From: Gammaproteobacteria bacterium
GTDB taxonomy: Bacteria; Pseudomonadota; Gammaproteobacteria; DSM-16500
DNA: 7,660 nucleotides
Reading direction: 5' to 3'
Assembly: GCA_004322325.1 (NCBI GenBank)
Contig: SCTP01000229.1
Location: 1-7,660 of the forward strand
The position numbers and the translations under genes are program-made. Shown here one piece after another: positions 1-7,145 of the stretch. The notes below the pieces were generated by a model that was not told the DNA's origin, ran no database searches, and was given only the letters and a program-made list of their open reading frames with translations. Within the stretch, counting starts at the first letter, position 1. Every line of letters begins with the position of its first letter.

Positions 1-647
1 TAGGGGTGAAATGGATTGAATTTGATGTGATGCAAACGGCAGATGGTATGCCGATTATTTTTCACGATGAATTATTAGATCGCACGAGTAATGGTCGTGG
101 CATCGTAGCGCAGTTTCCTTAGGCGTATTTACGAACGCTAGATGTTGGAACTTGGTTTGATGCGCGCTTTTCAGGTGAGCGTATTCCTTCCTTACAACAC
201 GTGATGGAATTTCTTAATAACACTTGCATGGCTGCGAATGTGGAACTGAAACCATTGCCGGGGCAAGAAGAAACTTTTGTTTTACGTGTTTTAAAAGAAA
301 TGGCGCCGTGTCTTGCGGAAAATAAAGTGACGCTATTATTTTCGAGTTTTTCTATCGAAACATTACGGATATTACGAGAGCACGCTCCTCATTGTCTCAT
401 GGGTTTATTATTAGAAACATGGCTGCCGGATTGGCAAGCGGTTTGTCAATCATTGCAATGTACTTCTGTGCATGTGAACCATGAAATCATGACACGTGAG
501 GCGGCGCGTGAGATAAAAGCGATGGGTAAAATGCTATTGTGTTATACCGTTAATCAGCCCCTGCGTGCGCTGGAACTTTATTCATGGGGTGTGGATGCTG
601 TGTTTAGTGATGTCCCTGATCAAATCATGAAGGCATTCTCATCATGA
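1..647 (+). pseudogene. Glycerophosphodiester phosphodiesterase, interrupted by a stop codon and cut by the left edge
   Basis: In life this family hydrolyses glycerophosphodiesters to glycerol-3-phosphate and an alcohol. Read in the frame that starts at base 3, the translation carries family landmarks: WIEFDVMQTADG (metal-binding E and D of the E-x-D motif), FHDELLDRTSNGRG (catalytic His at 63-65), then LRTLDVGTWFDARFSGERIPSL, VELKP (metal-binding Glu at 243-245) and near the end CYTVNQ and WGVDAVFSDVPDQI. The frame is continuous except for a TAG at 120-122, between FP and AYLRTLD, where relatives have a sense codon; one base change from CAG, AAG or GAG would make it. The N-terminal HRG motif lies off the left edge. 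Re-initiation at GTG 201 or ATG 204 would give a 148-residue piece lacking the catalytic His, so it is unlikely to be active. Nonsense-mutated pseudogene is the best call; a sequencing error or stop readthrough would be alternatives. Confidence 0.8.
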
Positions 648-650
648 AGT

Positions 651-659
651 TGATATAAT
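651..659 (+). promoter_or_regulatory. Extended -10 promoter for cvpA
   Basis: The bases TGATATAAT form a TG-n-TATAAT extended -10 element with a perfect TATAAT hexamer at 654-659. No good -35 hexamer lies 16-18 bases upstream, which extended -10 promoters can do without. Transcription would begin near 666, giving a leader of about 27 bases before the cvpA start at 693. It sits just after the phosphodiesterase stop, so cvpA need not depend on read-through from the broken gene. This is a sequence match only. Confidence 0.5.
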
Positions 660-692
660 TGGTTTATTCAATCATCAGACTAGGAAGCGATT

Positions 693-1319
693 ATGGCAAA
701 CATGAATTGGGTTGATTATGCGATTCTAGGCGTCTTCTTTTTATCCACTTTAGCTGGTTTTGGTCGTGGTTTTGTTAAAGAAATGATTTCCCTGAGCACA
801 TTGATCGCTGCCTTTTTTGTTGCTTCCAAGTTTTCAAACTCACTTGCCGCCTCGTTTGCTAGCTCCTCCACTGTGCAAAATGCGATGGGGGGCATGGGCG
901 ATACGATGGGACAAGTGGCGTCTCAATCTGTTCCTTATGTGGCTTTAGGTGTCAGTTTTCTCGTGTTGTTTGTGGGAACGATTATCTTTGGTTCCTTGAT
1001 TGGTTTTTTTATCAATATGGCTTTTCAAGCCGGCATTTTAGGGATAGGGAATCGTCTACTAGGGGCGATTTTTGGTCTGGCGCGTGGTTTTATTATTAAC
1101 TTGGTATTGGTGTTTATTGTGCAATTGACACCGGCGAGTGAGCACGCCAGTTGGCAGCAATCGCAAATGGTGCACACGCTTCAGCCTTCTGTGCAGTGGT
1201 TAAATGGGATTGTTTCTCCTGGTTTGGCGCATCTTAAAGCCACCGTGGGGCAGCAGCTGCAAGGGGTGGGGTCGCAGGTGCAGGATGTGTCGAATATTTA
1301 TCAGGGGTTTCAGAAATAA
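693..1319 (+). CDS. cvpA: CvpA family inner-membrane protein
   Basis: This 208-residue protein belongs to the CvpA (colicin V production) family of inner-membrane proteins, linked in enterobacteria to colicin V export, envelope homeostasis and bile or stress tolerance; its biochemical activity is not settled. It starts MNWVDYAILG, the usual family opening. Hydrophobic segments lie at about residues 7-24, 31-47, 81-107 and 122-145, and the family signature NRLLGAIFGLARG is at 120-132. A Gly/Ser/Met-rich loop (about 48-78) separates the second and third segments, and the polar tail (about 146-208) is Gln-rich. AGGAAG at 682-687 is a well-placed ribosome binding site for the ATG. In many gammaproteobacteria cvpA is followed by purF; here purF is absent and the next gene is an ankyrin protein. 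The family call is secure and the role in this organism is unknown. Confidence 0.9.
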   Translation: MANMNWVDYAILGVFFLSTLAGFGRGFVKEMISLSTLIAAFFVASKFSNSLAASFASSSTVQNAMGGMGDTMGQVASQSVPYVALGVSFLVLFVGTIIFGSLIGFFINMAFQAGILGIGNRLLGAIFGLARGFIINLVLVFIVQLTPASEHASWQQSQMVHTLQPSVQWLNGIVSPGLAHLKATVGQQLQGVGSQVQDVSNIYQGFQK

Positions 1320-1340
1320 TAGAGGTTTTTATTCGAGAAA

Positions 1341-1370
1341 TTGAAAATGCTTCTATCGCTACAATTAAAT
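1341..1370 (+). promoter_or_regulatory. Candidate promoter for the HAD-ankyrin gene
   Basis: TTGAAA at 1341-1346 (5 of 6 to the -35 consensus) and TTAAAT at 1365-1370 (4 of 6 to the -10 consensus) are 18 bases apart, in an AT-rich region after cvpA. Transcription would start near 1377, so the ATG at 1369 would lie outside the message and the ATG at 1429 would be the first usable start. The match is modest and such sequences are common in AT-rich DNA. Confidence 0.3.
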
Positions 1371-1371
1371 G

Positions 1372-1394
1372 AAGAGTGATTTGATCTCACTTTT
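1372..1394 (+). terminator. Weak terminator-like hairpin after cvpA
   Basis: Bases 1372-1379 (AAGAGTGA) can pair with 1387-1394 (TCACTTTT) through eight pairs including one G-T, around a seven-base loop. The four T residues belong to the stem, so the U tract is short and this is at best a weak intrinsic terminator for cvpA. It overlaps the supposed transcription start of the next gene and could instead be a 5' leader structure of that message. Confidence 0.25.
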
Positions 1395-1414
1395 AAACAA
1401 AATAAAAAAAATTC

Positions 1415-1418
1415 GAGG
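1415..1418 (+). promoter_or_regulatory. Ribosome binding site that decides the HAD-ankyrin start
   Basis: GAGG ends ten bases before ATG 1429. The upstream in-frame ATG at 1369 has no purine-rich Shine-Dalgarno sequence in the 20 bases before it. The first beta strand of the HAD domain (VIIFLDIDG) begins directly after the ATG at 1429. Together these favour 1429 as the start. Confidence 0.5.
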
Positions 1419-1428
1419 TTCATGCAAA

Positions 1429-3498
1429 ATGGTTATTATCTTCTTAGACATTGATGGCGTACTCTTATCTGAACAAGCCTCGCATGCGATTCGTTATAAA
1501 TTCAAAGAAAATGGACATTCTACTGTTCATGCTGAGTGCATTAAGGGTTTTGATCAAGAGGCGCTTAATAATCTAAATCACTTGATTACTATTATTGAAT
1601 GCAATGGCCACGAAGCTGGTATTGTCATATCCAGTGATTGGAGGCTGAATCATTCAGTCTATGAGCTGATCGAGATGTTTCAATTGCATGCTTTTTCTCG
1701 CAAAATTGTTGGCAAAACAGTTGATCGGTTGCCTGATAACTATGATTTGGAGAGAGGGCAAAAAATTAAAGCTTGGCTAAGTGAACATAAACACTGGAAT
1801 ATAACTCAGCCTATCATCCTTGATGACAATAAATTTGATATTCCCACTCTATTTCCAACTCATTTTGTGCACTGTACTAAGGGTGTTTTTTCAAGGAAAA
1901 ATGTAGATACCGCTATTTCTATTTTTCATTCGCGTACCGAATTGGCAAGTGATCTTAAAGTGAAGCCTGTCTTCATTAATGCAGGCGCTATTGCAGCTGT
2001 AAAAGAGGGGCGCTTAGATAGTCTCACTCAATTAATTAGTTTATGGCCTGAACTCGTAAACCAAAAAGATGCGTGCGAACAAACGCCTATACTGTTGGCA
2101 GCTAGGTATGGACATACTAAGATGGTTGAATATCTGATAAGTCAGCGTGCGGATCTTCATGCTACTACTCAGGTTGTGGGTAATAAACACCATCCTCATC
2201 ACAATCGTACGCCTTTACACTGGGCAGCTGAAAACGGGCATTATGAAATTATTTCCCTGCTTATTAAAGCAGGTGCAGTAATCGATTCTCCTTCAGGGGG
2301 CATGAAGCTTCAACCTATGCACCTCGCTGCGACAGAAGGGCACCTAAGGTGTCTCCAGATGTTAATTGGCGATATGCCTGAACGCGCCAACCAAAAAGAT
2401 GCCTACCATCAATCTCCTTTATTATGGGCAGCGGTAGAGGGGCGGGCTGAAATTGTTCAATATTTAATAAGTATAGGTGCTGATTTTAATGCGGCAACTC
2501 AGATGATGTATGATAAAGAGCATGATCATCATAATCGCACGCCTTTAGACTGGGCAATTAGAAATGAGTATAGTGAAGTGGCTTTAATATTAATAGAGGC
2601 AGGTGCAATTCTTGATACTTCTTCAGGAAAAATGGGGCTTCAATCTATTCACCGCGCTGCGCAAGAAGGGCTTTTAGATGTTATCAAGCTTCTCATTGAA
2701 AAAAGACCCGATCTATTGGACCAAGTAGATTTGTGCGGAAAAACACCTTTATATTGGGCTGTTAGAAATGATCATAGCGCCATTATTGATTTTCTCTTAA
2801 AGAAAAATGCTTCTGTCGATAAAGTTTGGGAAGCGGCATTTCACAATAAAAACGTTGTAATAGGAGCAAAATTGTATAGCTACGTTGGTATGATCTCTGA
2901 TCTTGCTCTATCACAAATGGTAAACACACAGCAAGGTTGTGAGTTTATTCTAGCACTCGGTCCTACACTCAAAGACGAGAGTAAACAAATATTTCTTCAA
3001 CAAATGGTTACTCATGCGATTGGAATGAACAATAGCGAATTCTTTCATTTTTTACTTAATTGGGGAGTATATGGTGATCATCATATTATCTCTGATGATG
3101 TTAAGAAAAAACGTTCGTATTTATTAAAGTTTGTATCAAAACTGATTGATGAAGCGAAAGATCCTAGTTATTTAGTTGATCTGATCAATAATTTATTTAA
3201 GATGGAAATAAGCGCACCCTCGCTAATATTGCGGCAAGGGATAAGCATTATGGACTACAGATGGAATCAACAAGATGTTTCGCATGGCTGGATAAAGCTA
3301 GTGATGCGGGCCAATAAAAAAATACTAGAGATGGCGCGTGATGGAGCAGTAGAAATGAATGATGAAAAAATAAAAATATTTTTAAATACTCCAACAACAC
3401 GGCCGATATCATTTTTTTCTGCTAAAAGTGCTGTTGAAAAATATGAGAAAATAAAAAGTAATCAGCAATTTAAACAAGCAAATCCATCAATTTATTAA
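1429..3498 (+). CDS. HAD-domain ankyrin-repeat protein, putative secreted effector
   Basis: This 689-residue protein (709 if ATG 1369 is used) has three parts; numbering is from Met 1429. Residues 1-165 are a HAD-fold phosphatase-like domain: FLDIDGVL with D7 and D9 (motif I), VISSDWR with S68/S69 and R72 (motif II region), VGKT at 94-97, RGQKIKAWL at 109-117 and IILDDN with D132/D133 (motif IV). The pattern resembles the HAD domains described in Swiss Army Knife RNA-repair proteins. Residues about 182-464 hold eight ankyrin repeats with TPL.WA, AA..GH and LLI.AGA signatures, including a three-repeat duplication. Residues about 470-689 are helical-looking and unrecognised. There is no signal peptide or membrane segment, so it is cytosolic or exported by a type IV system; export is inferred from architecture only. 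The gene is AT-richer than prpC and ends 29 bases inside prpD on the other strand. Target and reaction are unknown. Confidence 0.85.
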   Translation: MVIIFLDIDGVLLSEQASHAIRYKFKENGHSTVHAECIKGFDQEALNNLNHLITIIECNGHEAGIVISSDWRLNHSVYELIEMFQLHAFSRKIVGKTVDRLPDNYDLERGQKIKAWLSEHKHWNITQPIILDDNKFDIPTLFPTHFVHCTKGVFSRKNVDTAISIFHSRTELASDLKVKPVFINAGAIAAVKEGRLDSLTQLISLWPELVNQKDACEQTPILLAARYGHTKMVEYLISQRADLHATTQVVGNKHHPHHNRTPLHWAAENGHYEIISLLIKAGAVIDSPSGGMKLQPMHLAATEGHLRCLQMLIGDMPERANQKDAYHQSPLLWAAVEGRAEIVQYLISIGADFNAATQMMYDKEHDHHNRTPLDWAIRNEYSEVALILIEAGAILDTSSGKMGLQSIHRAAQEGLLDVIKLLIEKRPDLLDQVDLCGKTPLYWAVRNDHSAIIDFLLKKNASVDKVWEAAFHNKNVVIGAKLYSYVGMISDLALSQMVNTQQGCEFILALGPTLKDESKQIFLQQMVTHAIGMNNSEFFHFLLNWGVYGDHHIISDDVKKKRSYLLKFVSKLIDEAKDPSYLVDLINNLFKMEISAPSLILRQGISIMDYRWNQQDVSHGWIKLVMRANKKILEMARDGAVEMNDEKIKIFLNTPTTRPISFFSAKSAVEKYEKIKSNQQFKQANPSIY
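2059..2718 (+). repeat. Diverged 330-base tandem duplication encoding three ankyrin repeats per copy
   Basis: Copy one is 2059-2388 and copy two 2389-2718. Both open with the same 14 bases (AACCAAAAAGATGC, encoding NQKDA) and run in register with no insertion or deletion. By my ungapped count 54 of 110 residues are identical. Each copy carries an 11-residue loop with clustered histidines (HHPHH in one, HDHH in the other) followed by NRTPL. The copy start recurs more weakly as DQVD at 2719 onward, and the block before copy one resembles the last ankyrin of each copy, so the array reads as a three-repeat unit used a little over twice. Confidence 0.8.
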
Positions 3499-4921
3499 CT
3501 GCCATCTTTTCCAACGCCTGCTGATCATGAAACAGCGCGGATATTTCTCGCACTCTCTCTTGCGGATAATGCGTCGCCATATTTTCTTCGAATTTTTTAT
3601 ACAACAGTGGAATCCCTTCTTCTCGACGCCGACGATGACCAATAGGATACTCTACCATGACTTTTTCTGTTTTCGTTCCATCTTTAAAAAAGATTTGAAT
3701 CGCATTCGCTATCGATCGTTTTTCGGGGTCTAAATAATCTTTAGAAAATTGCGGATCTTCTTGTACTGTCATTTTTCCACGTAATTGATCAATGCGCGGA
3801 TCGTTAGCAAAATCGTCTTCGTAATAATCTGCTTTAAGATTGCCATGGAGGAGGGCAACAGCGACCATGTATTGCAAACAGTGATCACGATCAGCTGGAT
3901 TATACAGCGGGCCGGATTTGCTGATAATTCTCACAGCAGATTCCTGTGTAGTGAGTTCGATTTTTTCAATCGTATCTAGCTTATTGTTTAGGTGGGGATG
4001 CAATTGAATCGCACATTCTACGGCTGTCTGCGCATGAAACTCAGCTGGGAAAGAGATTTTAAATAAAACATTTTCCATTACATACGTACCAAACGATCTC
4101 GCTAATCGCAGTGATTGACCGTGTAAAATAGCATCGTTAAATCCCCATTTTTTAACACTCAACACACTGGGATAGCCTATTTCACCTTGCATCGTTAACC
4201 AAGCTAACCTCACGGCGCGGCTTGTCGCATCTCCCGCCGCCCACGATTTGCGCGGCCCTGCATTTGGTGCATGCCGATAAGTGCGCAAGCACGCACCATC
4301 TAGCCATGCTTGTGATAAAGCATCGATAATTTGCTCGCGTGAACCGCCTAATAAGTGCATAGCCACAGCAGTCGACGCAATTTTCACTAAAATAACATGA
4401 TCAAAACCCAAACGATTAAAGCCATTCTCCAACGCCAAAATACCTTGGATTTCATGCGCTTTAATCATGGCAGAAAGAACATCTTTGACTACCAAAGGTT
4501 CTTTTCCTTCAGCCAATTGCTTACGACTCATGTAATCGGCAACCGCTAAAATGGCACCTAAATTATCAGAAGGATGACCCCATTCTGCAGCAAGCCACGT
4601 ATCGTTGAAATCTAACCAGCGTACCATGGCGCCAATGTTAAAAGCCGCTAAGATAGGATCTAACATAAAATTCGTACCTGGCACACGTGCACCGACAGGA
4701 ACAAATGTTCCCGGAATAATCGGCCCTAATAATTTGGTGCAGGCGGGATATTGTAAAGCAAGAATCGCACAGCCTAAGGTATCCATTAAGCAATAACGCG
4801 CGGTAGTATAGGCCAAATCACTTGATAATGATTTGTTTGCAACATAATCTGCAATCGAAACTAATTCAGCATCTGCATGGGGACGAATATTTTCATCTAC
4901 AGTGTTATGTAACGCCATCAT
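3470..4921 (-). CDS. prpD: 2-methylcitrate dehydratase
   Basis: PrpD (MmgE/PrpD family, EC 4.2.1.79) dehydrates 2-methylcitrate to 2-methyl-cis-aconitate in the cytosolic methylcitrate cycle, which consumes propionyl-CoA. The protein is 483 residues, the length I recall for the E. coli enzyme, and follows it closely: RWLDFNDTW at 101-109, GHPSDNLGA at 115-123, then [58 protein letters not shown] and [11 protein letters not shown]. It ends VNKLMDLLV, the usual family ending, so the C-terminus is intact. The start is one of two adjacent ATGs (4921 or 4918); GAGGAT at 4927-4932 serves either. Only three bases separate it from the prpC stop, so it is the third gene of a prpBCD operon. Presence of prpD fits the absence here of the alternative acnD-prpF pair. 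The end overlaps the convergent HAD-ankyrin gene by 29 bases. Confidence 0.96.
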   Translation of the reverse strand: MMALHNTVDENIRPHADAELVSIADYVANKSLSSDLAYTTARYCLMDTLGCAILALQYPACTKLLGPIIPGTFVPVGARVPGTNFMLDPILAAFNIGAMVRWLDFNDTWLAAEWGHPSDNLGAILAVADYMSRKQLAEGKEPLVVKDVLSAMIKAHEIQGILALENGFNRLGFDHVILVKIASTAVAMHLLGGSREQIIDALSQAWLDGACLRTYRHAPNAGPRKSWAAGDATSRAVRLAWLTMQGEIGYPSVLSVKKWGFNDAILHGQSLRLARSFGTYVMENVLFKISFPAEFHAQTAVECAIQLHPHLNNKLDTIEKIELTTQESAVRIISKSGPLYNPADRDHCLQYMVAVALLHGNLKADYYEDDFANDPRIDQLRGKMTVQEDPQFSKDYLDPEKRSIANAIQIFFKDGTKTEKVMVEYPIGHRRRREEGIPLLYKKFEENMATHYPQERVREISALFHDQQALEKMAVNKLMDLLV

Positions 4922-4924
4922 GTA

Positions 4925-6046
4925 TTATCCTCGGTCTTGTATGGGTGGAAATGGACGAGGGGCAGGGCCCACGTACGCTGCTTCAGGTCGAATGAGGCGA
5001 TTATTAGCCCGCTGCTCAAAAATATGTGCACTCCAGCCGCTTAATCGTGACATGACAAAAAGCGGAGTGAATAAAGGCGTAGGAATGCCACAGAAGTGAT
5101 AAGCGGTAGCACTATAGAAATCTAAATTAGGAAATAATTTCTTTTCTTCCCACATCACTTTCTCAATGGCTTCTGATACGGCAAAAAGATAACCATCGCG
5201 AGCTTGCATCGAGAGTTTTTGCGACCAGGCTTTAATGATATCAGAGCGAGGATCGGATTTTTTATAAACGCGATGCCCAAATCCCATGATTTTCACTTTA
5301 TCTGCCAGCATTTCACGGATACCTTTTTCGGCTTGCTCCAGCGTTTTAAATTGCGTGATAAGATGCATCGCTTCTTCATTTGCACCACCGTGCAAAGGAC
5401 CGCGGAGGGTGCCAATGGCGGAAACAATCGCAGAGTAAAAATCAGAACCAGTGGAGGTGGTAACGCGGGCGGCAAAAGTGGAGGCATTGAATTCGTGTTC
5501 TGCATAAAGAATTAAGGAGACATCTAAGCAGCGCCGCATATCTTCTTCTGGTTTTTTGCCGTGTAATAATTGCAGAAAATAACCTGCTGTGGTTTGTTCT
5601 TCGCTACTCCATGGTTCAATACGTTTATTATGACGATGAAATTGGTACCAATAGAGCAACATCGTGGGGACACAAGCGATTAACCGATCGGCAATGTGAT
5701 GATCAGTATATTGTGCAGATTCTGATTCTAACGTGCCCAGCATGGAAACACTGGTGCGCAATACTTCCATGGGATGTGCAGAGCCAGGCATATTTTCTAA
5801 TAGCAGTTTGACTTCATTAGGTAGTCGGCGCAGCTTTACCAATTGATCACGATACGCTTGCAATTGGGGCGCGGTAGGCAATTCACCGTAAACGAGCAAA
5901 TAAGCTACTTCTTCGAAGGTGGAATGTTTTGCTAAATCGTGAATATCGTAGCCTCGATAAGTTAAACCGACACCTTCTTTGCCGACGGTGGAGATTGCTG
6001 TTTCTCCAACCAGAACACCTTCAAGTCCGCGCGTTGTGACTGTCAT
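4925..6046 (-). CDS. prpC: 2-methylcitrate synthase
   Basis: PrpC (EC 2.3.3.5, citrate synthase superfamily) condenses propionyl-CoA with oxaloacetate to give 2-methylcitrate, the entry step of the methylcitrate cycle. The 373-residue protein shows the catalytic triad of the superfamily: H219 in [11 protein letters not shown]258 in [13 protein letters not shown] and D309 in [18 protein letters not shown] (181-190) and [19 protein letters not shown] (336-354) are typical of the short bacterial methylcitrate synthases. Position between prpB and prpD favours this over ordinary citrate synthase, though these enzymes often accept acetyl-CoA as well. The ATG overlaps the prpB stop as ATGA (6043-6046), which suggests translational coupling; AAGGA at 6055-6059 is a ribosome binding site eight bases upstream, inside the end of prpB. 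No key residue is missing. Confidence 0.95.
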   Translation of the reverse strand: MTVTTRGLEGVLVGETAISTVGKEGVGLTYRGYDIHDLAKHSTFEEVAYLLVYGELPTAPQLQAYRDQLVKLRRLPNEVKLLLENMPGSAHPMEVLRTSVSMLGTLESESAQYTDHHIADRLIACVPTMLLYWYQFHRHNKRIEPWSSEEQTTAGYFLQLLHGKKPEEDMRRCLDVSLILYAEHEFNASTFAARVTTSTGSDFYSAIVSAIGTLRGPLHGGANEEAMHLITQFKTLEQAEKGIREMLADKVKIMGFGHRVYKKSDPRSDIIKAWSQKLSMQARDGYLFAVSEAIEKVMWEEKKLFPNLDFYSATAYHFCGIPTPLFTPLFVMSRLSGWSAHIFEQRANNRLIRPEAAYVGPAPRPFPPIQDRG

Positions 6047-6918
6047 TTTTCTTTTCCTTGTGCGAAAAGTTCATCTAGTTTCTGTTCATATTGATGATAA
6101 TGTAACACATCATACAATTGTTCACGTGTTTGCATTTCGGGAAGCAAGGGACGCTGCGTTCCTTGAGCACGAATCGTATTATAGACTTTCAGAGCGGTCG
6201 CACTCATTGCGCGAAATGCGCTTAGTGGGTAAAGAATTAATTGCACGCCTACTTGTTGTAATTCATCGCGCATAAAAAGGGGAGTGACACCAAATTCGGT
6301 GATATTTGCCAAAATCGGCACGCTGCAAGCATGGGTAACGGTACGGAATTGATCAAGGGTAGTGGCACCTTCGAAAAAAATCATATCGGCACCCACTTCT
6401 ACATAACGATGAATACGCTCAATTGTTTTTTCTAACCCTTCGATCGCTAACGCGTCTGTCCGGGCCATCACCACAAAGTTTTTGTTCGATTTGGCATCAA
6501 GGGCGGATTTAATTCGGTCACACATTTCCTCCGTCTCGACCAATTCTTTTTTAGGCCGATGCCCGCAGCGCTTGGCTTGAACTTGGTCTTCGATATGAGC
6601 ACCCGCTGCGCCAGCTTTGATCAAGGTTTTGATAGCGCGAGCGATGTTAAAAACGGAACCCCAGCCTGTATCAATATCGACCAAGAGGGGGAGGTCACAG
6701 ATATCAGTGATGCGGAAGACATCGTCAGCGACGTTGCATAAGTTTGTTATACCCAAATCCGGCATGCCATACGAGGCAGCGGCTACGCCACCGCCTGAAA
6801 GGTAAATTGCGCGATAGCCTGCTTGCTGGGCGAGAAGGGCGGTATAAGCATTAATCGTACCCACGATTTGCAGGGGGTTTTCTTCGGAAAGCGCTTGCCA
6901 TAACCCAGGACGTTCCAT
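6043..6918 (-). CDS. prpB: 2-methylisocitrate lyase
   Basis: PrpB (EC 4.1.3.30, isocitrate lyase/PEP mutase superfamily) cleaves 2-methylisocitrate to pyruvate and succinate, the last step of the methylcitrate cycle. The 291-residue protein carries [12 protein letters not shown] at 13-24, the SGGG loop at 41-44, metal-binding aspartates in LVDIDTGWG (D81, D83), the catalytic loop KRCGHRP at 116-122 with C118, MARTDA at 151-156, NITEFG at 205-210 and YPLSAFRAM at 230-238. The E. coli enzyme is of very similar length. The start is fixed: an in-frame TAA lies directly before the ATG, and GGAG (6928-6931) is nine bases upstream. It is the first gene of the prpBCD operon and overlaps prpC by four bases. 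No prpR regulator or prpE propionyl-CoA synthetase gene is in the window, so substrate may come from amino acid, odd-chain lipid or sterol breakdown. Confidence 0.96.
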   Translation of the reverse strand: MERPGLWQALSEENPLQIVGTINAYTALLAQQAGYRAIYLSGGGVAAASYGMPDLGITNLCNVADDVFRITDICDLPLLVDIDTGWGSVFNIARAIKTLIKAGAAGAHIEDQVQAKRCGHRPKKELVETEEMCDRIKSALDAKSNKNFVVMARTDALAIEGLEKTIERIHRYVEVGADMIFFEGATTLDQFRTVTHACSVPILANITEFGVTPLFMRDELQQVGVQLILYPLSAFRAMSATALKVYNTIRAQGTQRPLLPEMQTREQLYDVLHYHQYEQKLDELFAQGKEK

Positions 6919-6922
6919 TTAC

Positions 6923-6941
6923 TCATGCTCCATTAGCATAA
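6923..6941 (-). promoter_or_regulatory. Small hairpin covering the prpB Shine-Dalgarno
   Basis: On the minus strand, TTATGCT pairs with AGCATGA in a seven-base-pair stem (one G-T pair) with loop AATGG. The prpB ribosome binding site GGAG (6928-6931) is half in the loop and half in the stem, so folding could dampen initiation. A hairpin this short can arise by chance, and no riboswitch family is recognised. Confidence 0.3.
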
Positions 6942-6980
6942 ACATTGACATCAAAGGGGATAATGTAGAACGATTTCTCA

Positions 6981-7053
6981 CTCCCCGGGACGGGCTCGAA
7001 CCGCCGACCCAGTGGTTAACAGCCACTTGCTCTACCGACTGAGCTACCGGGGA
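6981..7053 (-). tRNA. tRNA-Asn (anticodon GTT)
   Basis: The minus strand folds as a full cloverleaf of 73 bases. The acceptor stem is TCCCCGG with CCGGGGA, followed by discriminator G. The D stem is GCTC/GAGC with loop AGTCGGTA. The anticodon stem is AGTGG/CCACT with loop CTGTTAA, giving anticodon GTT at 7018-7020. The T arm is GGCGG-TTCGAGC-CCGTC. Arm lengths and the discriminator match bacterial tRNA-Asn. The 3' CCA is not encoded (TGA follows), so it would be added by nucleotidyltransferase. It lies 62 bases upstream of prpB on the same strand. Confidence 0.97.
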
Positions 7054-7075
7054 ATGGTGCTATTAAGTGACGAGA

Positions 7076-7104
7076 ATACTAATATTGGTTTTTCTAATCG
7101 TCAA
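7076..7104 (-). promoter_or_regulatory. Promoter of tRNA-Asn
   Basis: On the minus strand a -35 element TTGACG (7099-7104) and a -10 element TAGTAT (7076-7081) are separated by exactly 17 bases. Transcription would start near 7069, about 16 bases before the mature tRNA end. This is the best -35/-10 pair in the window and may also drive prpBCD by read-through, since no terminator is visible after the tRNA. Confidence 0.65.
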
Positions 7105-7145
7105 TAGAATTTTTTGTTATTTGCGAAATATTTATGAGGGGTTGG

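Noticed and set aside
3470..3560. Bidirectional terminator between the HAD-ankyrin gene and prpD
   Set aside because: The genes overlap and I found no stable stem with a T tract on either strand near the junction.
5204..5515. Open frame of 103 codons on the plus strand
   Set aside because: It is fully antisense to prpC, whose catalytic residues and family motifs are intact; no family resemblance in the plus-strand reading.
4925..6046. Ordinary citrate synthase gltA
   Set aside because: The short length, the methylcitrate-synthase-type C-terminal region and the overlap with prpB and closeness to prpD favour prpC.
5979..6275. Open frame of 98 codons on the plus strand
   Set aside because: It lies antisense across the prpB-prpC junction, both real genes; treated as a coding shadow.
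6919..6933. Five-codon upstream frame (ATG to TAA) directly before prpB
   Set aside because: It is only four residues long with no attenuator structure or codon pattern; most likely chance around the Shine-Dalgarno.
6981..7053. tRNA-Asn as an integration site
   Set aside because: No second copy of the tRNA 3' end and no integrase gene are present in the window.
7105..7145. Terminator for the right-edge gene (stem TATTT/AAATA)
   Set aside because: The stem is five A-T pairs with a three-base loop and no T run on the minus strand; too weak to call.
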